Of a stretch of 64,000 nucleotides of DNA, positions 48,484 to 59,216 are shown one piece after another (position 1 is the first letter of the stretch; each line of letters opens with the position of its first letter). Made by a program: the position numbers and the translations under genes. The DNA is from Reticulascus tulasneorum (lineage: Eukaryota > Ascomycota > Sordariomycetes > Glomerellales > Reticulascaceae), in NCBI GenBank assembly GCA_001557505.1, contig LSAX01000002.1:2542001-2606000 (forward strand), in the 5' to 3' direction. The notes beneath the pieces are model-generated. The model saw nothing but the letters and a program-made list of their open reading frames with translations. It was not told the DNA's origin and ran no database searches.

Positions 48484-48937
48484 GAGGCAGGCGTTCGCGG
48501 GGATGGGCAGCTTGGCGCTGGGGATGTACTTTTACTCTGATAGATACCTTACTACTCAAGAGACAAGTCGCCTGGGGATTCAAGCAATAGCACCATAACA
48601 CTACGCAGTATCTAAGTTCGCCATTGGTATCCCACATATGTTTCTTCATGGAATTGAAACAGTGCATACATATTTAACACTGTGTGTGCCGGGGTAAACT
48701 CGCGAGAATACCGTGCTAAATAAATTTTAGTGGCACTGTAGGTGGCCTTGGCCGACAAACTGATAGAGGCCAAAATTTTGTCTGCCTCGTCGAAACCTTG
48801 ACTCCCGTCAGCCTTGCGATCAACCAATTTCTAACGACGGAACCACAACAAACGACGACACGAAGGACCAATCTTTGCGGCGTGCATACTTTGCAGACAG
48901 AATCTACAAATAGCGAGGTAATTCTCCACCACCCAAG
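48484..48937. other. Intergenic, promoter of U2A' gene
   Basis: About 450 bp with the 3' flank of vps15 and the promoter of the U2A' gene. Nothing else recognised. Confidence 0.5.
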
Positions 48938-49966
48938 ATGAGGCTCACCGCCGAGCTCATCAGGGACTCCCTGTCCTATCTCAATCCTCTGAAGGATCGA
49001 GAGCTAGATCTCCGAGGTGCGTTTTGAAAAGAGCAGATGCTACACTTTTGATCCCATACAGAGCAGAGCTTATAGCGAGCGTCGTTTGCGCGTAAACAGG
49101 ACACAGAATCCCTGCAATTGAAAACCTGGGTGTTGCCGGTGTGAGTGTTTGCCCCCCATGTCCTCTACTTCACCTTTTTGGGACAACTTCGGCTGATATT
49201 CAGGATGTTTCGTGCTGGTAGCCCCATGACTCGATAGACTTTACCGATAATGATATCCAAGTATTGGGGAACTTTCCCCTTTCGCCGCGGATCACAACGC
49301 TTTTACTAGCGAGGAACCGGATCACGACGATACAACCTACGATTGCGAACGCCATTCCGGGGTTGACGAATCTTGTGCTTGCGTCGAATCAGTTGACGGA
49401 GCTGGGGGACTTGGATGTTCTGAGAACGTTTACGCGGCTGACGCATCTGGTTCTGGCGGACAATCCCGTGACGAAGAGGGAGGTCAGTTCTGCCCTTTGG
49501 TCCCATTTCAGAAAATACCAAGAGCGCCAGTTGACAGTTAGATATCTAGAATTACCGGTACTGGGTGATCTCGCGATGCCCTGCAGTTCGATTTCTCGAT
49601 TACCAAAAAGTCAAGGATGCGGAGCGGCAGAAGGCCCAGGAGCTGTTCGGGACCGCCCAGGAGCCGACAGCTTTGGCCTCTAAAGTGAGTTGGCTGTTCA
49701 GGTTCCTCCAAACCGTCGTGTTGTTAATCGAGTACTAGATCATGGGAACGAAGTCGAAGACTTTCGATATCTCTACGGCCAATGGATCTGCAATTGCACC
49801 GTCTGGGCTCTCGCGGATAAAGCTGACGGACACGGAGAAGAAGAGGCTTCAGGAGATGATCAAGAGAGCGGATAGTCTGCAGGAAATTATCCGGTTGGAA
49901 AAGATGTTGAATGAAGGGTTGTTGCCAGCTGGAATTCACCTCGAATCAGACGCGATGGAGGAGTGA
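48938..49966 (+). CDS. lea1: U2 snRNP protein A' (Lea1)
   Basis: Leucine-rich-repeat protein that pairs with U2B'' on stem-loop IV of U2 snRNA in the spliceosome. Five exons (48938-49016, 49100-49140, 49222-49482, 49550-49684, 49739-49966) give 247 aa. The start MRLTAELIRDSLSYLNPLKD and LDLRGHRIPAIENLGVAG are family hallmarks. LRRs follow (DSIDFTDNDIQVLGNFP, TTLLLARNRITTI, NLVLASNQLTELGDL, HLVLADNPVTKRENYRYWVI) with an LRR cap at PAVRFLDYQKVKDAER. The C-terminal region contains LTDTEKKRLQEMIKRADSL. The acceptor before CCCCATGAC (49221) was chosen because it alone keeps frame with PHDSIDFTDND. Confidence 0.94.
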
Positions 49967-50105
49967 ACGGGCAGATTAGGTTTCTTTCAAGGCGTCAAAC
50001 TTGGCCAAAGGAAAAGTTGAATTCAAGACTTGGGTCAATGTTCGTTGTTCATCATGCTTCATTACCGTAAGACTGCCATAAAGTGAACCGGAAATATCGC
50101 AACAC

Positions 50106-50857
50106 CTATCCCGTCATGTCGACATCTACATCCCCAGCAGCCTGCCGCGTCTCCATCTCTAGCTGCGCATTCGGATCCTCCGACCGACTCTCCTCCCTGA
50201 CCACAGCAGAGCCATTCACGCCGTTGCCCAGCTTCTTCTGCTTGGCCTTCTCCTTGCTCGCGCGTTTCTCCTCCTGCACTTTCGCAATGTGCTTCTCCCA
50301 TTCCTCGAAGTCCGGCTCGCCCGCGAGCTTCCATCGCAGATCCTCAGCCCGGTTCCGGATCTTCTTGTACGTTACCGTCTTGGGAATGATGTCCTCGAGG
50401 AACTGGAGGTTGTCATGGTGGGCGACCGCGTTTGCTGGGGAAGAGTTAATGGGCAGGAACTAATGGGCAGAGACGCTGGTGGCGAAAGAGCCTGATGTTG
50501 AAAGTAATTACCTAGATCTTTGTACTGTACGTTTCGACGAGGCTTACGGTCCAGTTTGGCCATGTTGTGGCCTTCGCTTGAGAGGTACTGGATGAACATC
50601 TCCTGCAGGCTGATCAGTCCCGGTAGTAGGCATGAGATGAGCTATGAACGAACCGTGGCAAGCGTTATTACGAAAGCAGCATTGTTGGAGCATATCGCAA
50701 TATCTGGATCCAGTGCGATGATCTTTTTCACTCGTGCCACTATCCTTCTGTTGGTTTCTCATCTCATGGCTCAGTGGGGGATCTGATACTCACGGGGCAA
50801 GGCAGGTTGGCCTGTTGCCTCCCTGCGAGGAGGTATGGCGGTTGTGTTATAAGGCAT
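50106..50857 (-). CDS. Histone-fold protein, Dpb3/CHRAC-type
   Basis: H2A-like histone-fold subunit related to Dpb3 of DNA polymerase epsilon and to CHRAC15/NF-YC. Four exons (50857-50794, 50739-50654, 50602-50512, 50434-50106) give 189 aa. The acceptor before 50739 is required to give TGQPALPLARVKKIIALDPD in frame. The fold continues SNNAAFVITLATEMFIQYLS, RNVQYKDLANAVAHHDNLQ and FLEDIIPKTVTYKKI. The C-terminus is a charged Lys/Glu tail, then acidic, ending DVDVDMTG. Such proteins pair with an H2B-like partner to bind DNA at replication forks or in chromatin remodelling. Assignment to Dpb3 rather than a CHRAC subunit is tentative. It is divergent from the CLC gene, 852 bp away. Confidence 0.88.
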
Positions 50858-51709
50858 CGCGTGAGTGAGAGTGTCTCAGACGGATTGGATTGCGAGTGCT
50901 GATTGCGAAGTCTAGAGGTAGACGGGTCAGTTTGAAGCCGTGGTCGGGTGTGAAGATGAAGAATGAGAGCAGGCTTACAATTTACTTCTACCTCTGTTTG
51001 ATGATGTTGCAGTGGTTCCTTGGGAGCGACAAGATGTATGAACTCATTGACAGCTCGGTTTTGTACTCGGGTGATGCTGGCTCATCTGTAATTGAGACTG
51101 ATGAAGCTATCCTTGTTCTGTTCGGGTGGCATATAATTATGGTGGGCGTGTCGGTAGTGGCTGACGCGATGGATCTCAGTGAGACGCGACCACTAACTAA
51201 ACGCGCAGTTCGGTGCGCTGTAGCGGACTGTGACTCCCTGGCTGGGTGCTGCGAGACCAATACGCTACCTGACGCAAAAAAGGATTCTGTTATATTCCAG
51301 TGACAGGTCTTCTACTGTGCTTGGAGACTTATTTAAACTATTCGAAACGTTAAGAATTTGTGTGAGAATGTCCTTTGAAAAGCTTCATCCTCCCCCAATA
51401 GCAGCAGCAAACTAATTATCTATGTACCTAAGGTACATTAAGTTCAGGTGGTTGTTGGTTGCGTGCTTGCTTAGGCCAATTGCAGGGGGGTGAACAGCCG
51501 CTAAACTCTGAGTCCGGATTGTCAGCCTTGCCCGCAACTGTGTTAGCCACGCATGCCATCCCCGATGTCTAAGACAGACCTCTATTGTTCTTTGAGCTAT
51601 TAATCCATCCCAGACGAGCCATCATTACAATTTCCTTCCACAGATATCTACTCCGCAGCGCCTGTAGAAGCTAGACACCGACCGCGAACATGATCGCAGC
51701 GTCAAGGCG
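50858..51709. promoter_or_regulatory. Shared divergent region, Dpb3-like/CLC
   Basis: Contains both promoters. A 137-codon plus-strand frame (50890-51303) has one hydrophobic stretch but no recognisable domain and is probably chance. A near-palindromic TACCTAAGGTA lies at 51425-51435. A seven-codon upstream ORF abuts the CLC start (listed separately). Confidence 0.45.
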
Positions 51710-51713
51710 ATGA
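51690..51713 (+). promoter_or_regulatory. Upstream ORF overlapping the CLC start (ATGA)
   Basis: ATG at 51690 in good context (A at -3) opens a seven-codon ORF whose TGA (51711-51713) overlaps the main ATG at 51710-51712. If in the mRNA, most ribosomes should translate it first, making main-ORF translation depend on reinitiation or leaky scanning. Confidence 0.55.
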
Positions 51714-54214
51714 ATTCCCGAACCACCTCCTTCTCTCGCAACCCGCAACCAACCCGCCCATCGCTCACCTCGAGACTTTCTTCCGCAGTATCGACGGCCG
51801 AGCGCGGGGAGGATGTTAGGACACATGCGCCGGCTGAGCAGCAGATCGAGGAGGAGATAGCAGAGATCAAGAGATATGAGGACTTTACAACAATAGACTG
51901 GGTACAAGATGCGGCGCGAGAGCAAGCTCGACGCAAGTCCCGCCGACGGCGGGTCGCAGGCTTGTTCGACAACGGCCAGCCGGGCTGGAGGTACCGCTTG
52001 TGGGAGTCCTACGATGCAGCTCAGGGCTGGATCGTGGTGACCTTGATCGGCGCTGCGATCGGATTGAATGCTGCCTTCCTCAACATCGTCACGGAGTGGC
52101 TCTCGGATATCAAACTGGGATACTGCACCACCGCTTTCTACCTGAACGAAAACTTCTGCTGCTGGGGGGAAGACAATGGCTGTAAAGACTGGCATCGGTG
52201 GACTGGGCTTGCCCCAGTCAACTACCTCCTCTATATCATTTTTGCGACGATCTTCGCGTTCACATCGGCAACCTTGGTCAAGTCATTTGCTCCATACGCC
52301 GCTGGCTCAGGTATATCGGAGATCAAATGCATCATTGCTGGCTTTGTCATGAAGGGCTTCTTAGGTTCCTGGACTCTAGCTATCAAGTCGATCGCTCTGC
52401 CGCTAGCCATCGCCTCTGGCCTATCAGTGGGCAAAGAAGGGCCCAGCGTTCATTACGCTGTCTGTACCGGAAATGTTATATCTCGCATGTTCGAGAAGTA
52501 TCGGCGCAATGCTTCAAAGACACGAGAGATCCTGAGCGCTTGCGCCGCAGCCGGTGTCGCAGTTGCCTTTGGCAGTCCTATTGGAGGCGTACTCTTCTCT
52601 CTCGAAGAGATGTCGAGCTACTTCCCTCTAAAGACCATGTGGCGAAGCTATTTTTGCGCTCTTGTCGCAACGGCCGTTCTAGCTGCGATGAACCCCTTTA
52701 GGACTGGCCAACTAGTCATGTTCCAGGTCAGATACGATCGTTCATGGCACTTCTTCGAAACGGTATTCTATATCATTATCGGCATTTTTGGAGGGCTGTA
52801 CGGCGCGTTCGTCATTAAATGGAACTTGAGGTACCAGGCGTTCAGGAAGCAGTATCTCTCAAAGTACGCCGTGCTGGAAGCTACCTTGTTGGCTGCAGCC
52901 ACCGCCATCATCTGCTATCCGAATGTCTTCCTTAGGATCGACATGACCGAGAGCATGGAGATTCTATTCCTTGAGTGCGAGGGAGCCGAAGACTACAAGG
53001 GTCTTTGTGATGCGGACAAGCGGTTCTGGAATATTATGTCCTTGATTGCGGCAACGATTTTGAGGATATTCCTGGTCATTATCTCGTACGGATGCAAAGT
53101 CCCGGCTGGGATTTTCGTCCCATCTATGGCCATCGGTGCATCCTTCGGACGAACAGTCGGCATCATTGTTCAGGCAATACACGAGGCGTATCCACAGAGC
53201 GTCTTCTTCGCAGCCTGCAAACCCGATGAGCCATGCATTACGCCCGGTACATACGCATTCCTCGGTGCCGCTGCTGCTCTCAGTGGCATCATGCACATCA
53301 CTGTGTCAGTGGTGGTTATCATGTTCGAGTTGACTGGTGCCCTCACGTATATCCTTCCGACAATGATTGTCGTCGGAGTCACAAAGGCAGTTAGCGAACT
53401 GTTTGGCAAGGGCGGAATCGCCGACCGCATGATCTGGTTTAGTGGATTTCCATTCCTTGACAACAAGGAAGAGCACAACTTCGGTGTGCCTGTTTCGCAA
53501 GTGATGAGAAACGAGTTAGTTTCTCTTCCTGTCAGCGGGCTGACATTGGCCGAGGTAGAGGAGCTGCTCGACGACGACAAGTATCAAGGCTTCCCTATCA
53601 TCGAGGATGAGAACTCCAAGATACTAGTAGGCTATATCGGTCGCACCGAACTGCGGTACGCCATCGATCGTGTCAAGCGGGAACGGAGTGTCAACCCTAT
53701 GGCCAAGTGCACTTTTATGCCGCCTGCGACATTGAACTCAGTGACACCGATCACGCCTACCGTAACGGTGAATACTGATTCCATGTCGTCTGTGTCCCTC
53801 GACTTCAGCCGTTACATTGACTCGACCCCTGTTACTGTTCATCCACGTTTGCCGCTGGAGACAGTAATGGAGCTCTTCCGAAAAATCGGGCCTAGAGTCA
53901 TCCTAATCGAATACCACGGCCGACTTACGGGGCTCGTGACTGTCAAGGACTGTCTGAAATACCAATTTAAGGTTGAAGCTGCCGAGAATCCACGGGAAGA
54001 CCATAATCTCGCGGAAGGGCAGGAGAAGCTATGGGGTGTTATGAGGCGGGCTGCTGGCTGGGTGTCTGACAAAGTCTCTAGTGCAAGTGGTGGCAGGATA
54101 CGGCTCAGCAACTCGCTTGATGAGAGGCGGAATAATTCAGCACGCCTCAATGATCCAATCTTGGACGGCACCGAAGATGTAGCTGATGATGGTGTGGAAC
54201 TAGAGAACCGGTGA
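51710..54214 (+). CDS. CLC-family chloride channel or anion/proton exchanger
   Basis: Intronless 834-aa transporter of endomembranes or plasma membrane, closest in pattern to the ClC-3/4/5 and yeast Gef1 branch. A charged N-terminus with KSRRRRVAG precedes about 10-11 membrane segments between residues 100 and 540. Selectivity motifs are GSGISEIK, GKEGPSVHYA (with the gating Glu) and GSPIGGVLFSLEE, and the later pore motif is KVPAGIFVPSMAIGASFGR. A proton-pathway Glu appears conserved in the SLEEMSSYFPLKTMWRSYF region, suggesting exchange rather than a pure channel. Two CBS domains follow, near 580-640 and 705-760 (QVMRNELVSLPVSGLTLAEV, VTVHPRLPLETVMELF). The acidic tail ends DDGVELENR. Gef1-type proteins balance charge during organelle acidification, and V-ATPase subunit c'' happens to lie 3 kb away. 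Confidence 0.95.
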   Translation: MNSRTTSFSRNPQPTRPSLTSRLSSAVSTAERGEDVRTHAPAEQQIEEEIAEIKRYEDFTTIDWVQDAAREQARRKSRRRRVAGLFDNGQPGWRYRLWESYDAAQGWIVVTLIGAAIGLNAAFLNIVTEWLSDIKLGYCTTAFYLNENFCCWGEDNGCKDWHRWTGLAPVNYLLYIIFATIFAFTSATLVKSFAPYAAGSGISEIKCIIAGFVMKGFLGSWTLAIKSIALPLAIASGLSVGKEGPSVHYAVCTGNVISRMFEKYRRNASKTREILSACAAAGVAVAFGSPIGGVLFSLEEMSSYFPLKTMWRSYFCALVATAVLAAMNPFRTGQLVMFQVRYDRSWHFFETVFYIIIGIFGGLYGAFVIKWNLRYQAFRKQYLSKYAVLEATLLAAATAIICYPNVFLRIDMTESMEILFLECEGAEDYKGLCDADKRFWNIMSLIAATILRIFLVIISYGCKVPAGIFVPSMAIGASFGRTVGIIVQAIHEAYPQSVFFAACKPDEPCITPGTYAFLGAAAALSGIMHITVSVVVIMFELTGALTYILPTMIVVGVTKAVSELFGKGGIADRMIWFSGFPFLDNKEEHNFGVPVSQVMRNELVSLPVSGLTLAEVEELLDDDKYQGFPIIEDENSKILVGYIGRTELRYAIDRVKRERSVNPMAKCTFMPPATLNSVTPITPTVTVNTDSMSSVSLDFSRYIDSTPVTVHPRLPLETVMELFRKIGPRVILIEYHGRLTGLVTVKDCLKYQFKVEAAENPREDHNLAEGQEKLWGVMRRAAGWVSDKVSSASGGRIRLSNSLDERRNNSARLNDPILDGTEDVADDGVELENR

Positions 54215-54494
54215 TGCATCCACGCCAATCCAGCGGCTTTGGAATTGATAGACTTGTATTGGGCATTTCACCGGATTTGGCGTCACCGGAGGCAAATTCG
54301 AATTCCCTATAGCCTATTGTAGGACTATAAATAAGAAGACAGAAGTCTAATTGTATCGATGGATCAATAATAACTAGTGACCTTACGACACGGTGACACT
54401 GATCGTTTCCCATCATGGCTCTATTTGGGTATTTCTCTACAGAAGGTTACTTTACATATCCAACAAAGAATTCAACAGCAGATCGAACCAAATA

Positions 54495-55611
54495 TCATCG
54501 TCCGACCCCATCTTCGGTGAGGTCCCCAAGATCGATGATGTCCTCGTCATCCAACTTATCCGCATCCGGCTCATCCGGGGTCAGACCAGGCTGTTGAGAT
54601 ACCGGCGCATAACCGCCGTCACCAACTGCTGCCTCGGCAGCGCTGTCCTGAGGCGGAACGCCTTCGTCCTTGCGGCCGATGATGACATTGCCGGCGACTA
54701 GCATGGCGGCACCGAGCCACCAGAGCGGCGGCAAGGACTCGGAGAAGATGACGAAACCAAGGACGGCGGTCACCATGAAGTTAGTTGACGTGTTCATTAT
54801 AGAGACCTGGGTTGTTGAGTTGCCCTTTGCGAGGGCCTTGGTGAAGAGCGTCCACATCTAATAATTTTAGTCAGTAGCTTCAAAAATCGCATCTCTGAGC
54901 CATGGCCTAGTTGCCCATATCCCGGCATGCAGTGGTATATGGAGAGTGGCTTCTGGCGAGGATGTTGTTGAGGGACAGAGGTGCGACGAGAACTTACCAC
55001 GCCATTGAACACTAGATTCAAGCCGAAGAATATCTGTATGAATGTTTCAGTATACTGCCTCAGAGCGAGCTCGATACACAAGGTGAATGATTTTACGTAC
55101 ACATCTTACGATGACTTCTATAACACTCTCAATATTCGACAAATGCAGAAATTTGGCGATACCCTGTGAGAAAGTCGAGGTGAGTTCCGTAGTGGTCCTG
55201 AACTATCATCAGCCTCGTGTTGCCGCAAGGGTTGAGTGCTCTGCAGCGACCATCCGTCCTTGTACGAAGGACAAATAAAACACCAGAATGAAAGAGAGAA
55301 GAAACAGGAGCACAGAAAAGAGTACGTTGTGTCGTTATCAGCCTGCTGAGGACTCGGGCGAAATGTCTTGCAATACCAATATGAAGCGGTACACGGCAGG
55401 GTGCATATTAAGGAGAGGAAACACATGGCAGCAGCATGGGTGCAACTCACAACTTGGCAAAGACACCATTGAACGCTGCACAAGCACCGCTCGTGACAGC
55501 AAATACTATCCAGCGATTCCGCTGTGTCCAGCCCAGTCGGGGAGCCATGTCCGTATCGATATCGGTCCGGTCCTGGTCAAGCAGCGGCTGGCGTTCAGTG
55601 CTGTCCGCCAT
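54495..55611 (-). CDS. TMEM42/EamA-like multipass transporter
   Basis: Small member of the drug/metabolite transporter superfamily, function unknown. Four exons (55611-55451, 55197-55101, 55033-54998, 54857-54495) give 218 aa. The start MADSTERQPLLDQD carries a possible dileucine sorting signal; an in-frame ATG at 55686 would add 25 residues. Membrane segments include RWIVFAVTSGACAAFNGVFA, VIVRCIFFGLNLVFNGV (across an intron), NFMVTAVLGFVIFSESLPP and LWWLGAAMLVAGNVIIGR. The motif MWTLFTKALAKGNSTTQVSI is well conserved in fungal homologues. The C-terminal tail is acidic (DADKLDDEDIIDLGDL). Only about four membrane segments are present, half of a full transporter, so it may act as a dimer. Confidence 0.85.
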
Positions 55612-56612
55612 GATGGAGGGCCGCGTCTCCTTTTGAATTGATTTTGCTGGGCGGGTTGACGGGGCGGGATTTCGCTGGCGGAGCATTCTTCTTGGTTGTG
55701 GAGAGTGCAGGAAGGGGTGCTCAACTAACTAGCCTGCTTGTGAGCAAGTGTGGGATGATGGATATGGCACGGAATGGCAGGCTGAGTGTTGAGAGTGATC
55801 TCCAGGCTCGGAACTTTGTCTTGGCGCTGGCGGCGTCAGTGGTTGTGTGGGTTGCTTACAGGGGCCGATGCCTGGACGGCGCGGGGGTTATACACTGTGC
55901 AGTGAGGCTAGTGGAGTGCTAAATTGATGATACTGCCAGGTTTCTCGCCATATTAGAGGCAGCGCCTGTATGATGTCTGGTTCAGGGTACGTTGTCCAAG
56001 ATGCTACATTTGATCTAAGAACTGCTGTGTTACGTTTCGTACAGAAATGTTCCCTCCCTCCATTTTCAGATGCACCTAGGGTCCAATGACTATCTGCAAG
56101 GACCGGTCCCGGATGGTAGGATGACATCAGAACACCTTTGGATAAAGGACAATGTTACTGCGTGGGAAAAAAGTTCCATGGCAAGACAAGTTGAGATCCG
56201 AAGGGTCTTCGATGAAGGGAAATATCGGGGGGGGATGAGATCGCTAGACGCCCTACAGGATATGGCTTACCAATTAGATGTGTCGAGAAGTCGTCCAGAG
56301 CAACCAGCGTGAGATACAGATTTACTATGGTCATTTGTAACAGATGCTGTGCAGATAGCCCCGTTATATCTTATTGCTATCTTTTGGTATCAAAGCAGTT
56401 ACTCCGTATCCGTTTACCATGTGTCCGCACCAAGTGAGCCAGAACGCCGCCTAATGCAGTCCGTGTCCATCGTATACCAACGCTCCATGTTGACTCATGG
56501 GTCAATTATGTTCAATCTTGGGTTCCTCCTTTAAGTGCTGCTGTTGTTCTGGTCTTTTCGCATGGCGCTGAGCCTGTCAGCCGCGTCTGCCGCCACGACG
56601 TCGAGGAGCATC
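55612..56612. other. Intergenic, 1 kb
   Basis: Holds the promoter of the TMEM42-like gene and the 3' flank of the TFIIA gamma gene, both leftward. Open frames such as 55638-55922 (plus) and 56070-56312 (plus) have no recognisable domain. Confidence 0.5.
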
Positions 56613-57094
56613 CTATGGTCCTTCGCCCGGCTTCTTTGCGTTGCAACTAACGATCTTGACTTTATCCGCCGTGACAGATTGCCCGCCGTTATCGAGCTTG
56701 AAAGTGACATTCTTGATGAGGAAAGTCCAGACTTCATCGCAGAAACGGTATGTGTCGAGGCTTCCCTTTTCGCGCAACAGGCGTCAGTTAATTTTGCCAC
56801 AGGAGCAACAGCAGAACATCGTGTGGTAGTCACCTTGAACGTCAGCCGCGCCTTCACCTGCTTCTGCAGTGACTCGGTGATCGCTTGATCAAAGTTTCCG
56901 AGGATCTTCATCGCAAGCTGCGGGTGAATGCGCTCTTCGCTGATCAGGTCATCGAGCGTATCGGTCAGAGCAAGGCCGATACTGCCAAGTCATGGGGTTA
57001 GTCTTTCTGTAGCAACATCTGTGTAAAGCATGTGGATGGCGATGTACCTGCTACGGCGATACAGCTCGTAGAAAGACTGTGCGCCGGCTGCCAT
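56613..57094 (-). CDS. toa2: Transcription factor IIA small (gamma) subunit
   Basis: General transcription factor subunit that stabilises TBP on DNA with the large TFIIA subunit. Three exons (57094-57048, 56981-56834, 56765-56613) give 115 aa, the usual size. The start [20 protein letters not shown], then [19 protein letters not shown] and [20 protein letters not shown], form the four-helix domain. The beta-barrel part includes [20 protein letters not shown] and [17 protein letters not shown]. It is divergent from the V-ATPase c'' gene with only 268 bp between start codons. Confidence 0.96.
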
Positions 57095-57362
57095 CTTGAG
57101 TCCAGTTGTAGCGGCTTGAGATGTTTCGGGGATGTTGAACAGGTGAAGGTTGAGTGGCTATATATACTCTGTGAGAGGCGAGGGAAGATGTGCCTGTAGA
57201 GTCGGGTGACTCAGCATCTGTTCGGGTGGGGCATCATGTGATCTTGCCGAATCGGGTTGCCTAACCTCGAGAGCTTGACGCAGCTTCAACTTGAAGTCGG
57301 TTCAACCGTCAAAGTCCTCCAAATCCGCCCGATCGTCAACGAACCGAGGATAAGCGATCAAA
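57095..57362. promoter_or_regulatory. Short bidirectional promoter, toa2/vma16
   Basis: 268 bp separate the two start codons, so both core promoters and leaders must fit here. No clear TATA box was picked out. Confidence 0.6.
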
Positions 57363-58122
57363 ATGAGTTACTACTATGGCCTGGGAGGCGCTGGAAGCGC
57401 TCTCTTTGTAGTGGGACTTTGTTTGTGACTCCTGAAAGAAGGGATGCCCGTCCTCCAGCTAATACCTCGCAGATATGCTCTTCACTGGCAGCGGCGAGGC
57501 CTTCAATGTGGGAGCTTTCCTCGAATCCGTTTCGCCATACGCATGGGCAAGTTTGGGAATAGCCCTTTGCATTGGCTTATCAACCGTTGGAGCAGCATGG
57601 TAGGTCTTCCGAATCTGCCAGTTCGTCGCAGGCTAACATTGCTTAGGGGTATCTTCATCACTGGATCGACCATCCTCGGCGCAGGTGTCAAGGCGCCGCG
57701 AATTCGAACCAAGAACCTAATCTCCATCATCTTCTGCGAAGTTGTCGCTATCTACGGCGTCATCATAGCCATCATATTCTCATCCAAGATCAACTCTGTG
57801 GACAGTCAAACTCTCAATGATCCCGACAGCCTCTATACGGGCTTCGCGTTGTTCTGGGCTGGAATAACCGTCGGCATGTGCAACCTCATCTGCGGTGTGG
57901 CCGTAGGTGTCAATGGCAGTGGTGCTGCGCTAGCAGATGCCGCGGATCCGTCATTGTAAGCTCGACCTCAACCTCCATTCTACTATTTTAACAGGTGCTA
58001 ATGCCGCATGTAGGTTCGTCAAGATCCTCGTCATCGAAATCTTCAGCTCTGTGCTGGGACTCTTTGGTCTTATCATCGGCCTTCTCGTTTCCGGGAAAGC
58101 ATTCGAGTTTGGTCGCAAATAG
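57363..58122 (+). CDS. vma16: V-ATPase proteolipid subunit c''
   Basis: Membrane subunit of the proton-carrying ring of the vacuolar ATPase. Four exons (57363-57420, 57473-57599, 57647-57955, 58014-58122) give 200 aa. Hydrophobic helices include [59 protein letters not shown] with the essential Glu of the proton site, and [20 protein letters not shown]. The C-terminal helix is [20 protein letters not shown], ending GKAFEFGRK. Junction phases all agree. The N-terminus MSYYYGLGG is typical of filamentous fungi. Confidence 0.95.
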
Positions 58123-59216
58123 ACGATGCAAGGGGCATGTTGAAAATGTTGGGACGATGTTCTCATGTGTAAGGCATGCATCATAGCAGGGCTAACTCGG
58201 GGCGGGCGTTATGGAAGACCGGCATGGAGAGGATATGTTTCATGATGTAACATTATTACTGCTAATTCAACATGTACACTGCGCAAATCACCATTTCAGA
58301 TTGCTGAAGCAAATCCCCTTGGCCGCTCTAAACCACTCGCCACAGCTAAATGGGTCTATTTGGGGGGAAAATTAGTTTATTTGCCATTGTAGAGCACCTA
58401 CTGTAGAGTGCTAACCCTTCTTGGGAAACTAAATCCTATAGATGGCATATTGCTTACTTCAACAATTTCTAGGAACTGGGGCCAAAAGCATGAGACAGGG
58501 GATTCTCTACAGCGCGATACCTTCGCGACAGTGTTCTGTTCTCTGTCGGCCCTCGACAGGTGTGCCCGGATGTCTTTGAACCTAACTATGATTCCTTACA
58601 GGAACAGGGAAAATGAAGAGGAGTGTACTTCCGCAACACCTACATGTTCATTGCAGTGTCCCTTCCAGATGAACGCCCGTCAACTCGCTACTACCGCAAC
58701 TCTGTAAATGCTGTAGTTGGTAGGTGGCAAGCCAAATGCTAGCTTATACCGTGACTGTGGAAAGCTGAGCTGTCCGAAGCACCCATCGATACTGCCTGAA
58801 TAGCGCTACTCCGTAGAAAGCTTTCTACACTTGATCCACCAGATTTATTCTTCTGGCCTCACAAGTCATGCATCTTAAATCTGCTATCGTATTGCTTCCC
58901 TTGCATCTCCTACGGTTCTACCACGGACGACTCCAAGAAGTTGACGTAACAACATCCATAGCAGCCGCAGCAGCTTTCAGCATTATCAAGCTGAAGGTCC
59001 TTTATCTTCAACAGTCGTCATTCGCCATCATGTGCCAGTACCAGTATTAGCACTACCAACCTTGCGGCCACTATGGCGTCGAGTTGTTTCAGTATTGTCC
59101 GACGGCAAAATGCCATGCTGGGATGACTGGTACTATGGCGCTATGCCCGTACGTAACATTCCTGTTCAGATTCTCTCAAGTCGCACATTCTAAAGACTCC
59201 TGTTATCCCTAGAAAC
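58123..59216. other. Intergenic, 1.1 kb
   Basis: Contains the 3' flank of vma16 and the likely promoter of the orphan gene. Short frames (58408-58707, 58868-59050) have no support. An extra upstream exon for the orphan (around 59113-59151) was considered but does not keep frame. Confidence 0.45.

Noticed and set aside
50890..51303. 137-codon frame between the Dpb3-like and CLC genes
   Set aside because: No domain or splice context, and it lies in a shared divergent promoter region.
59113..59151. Extra first exon (MPCWDDWYYGAMP) for the orphan gene
   Set aside because: Joining through either nearby donor to the acceptor before 59213 puts the downstream exon out of frame.
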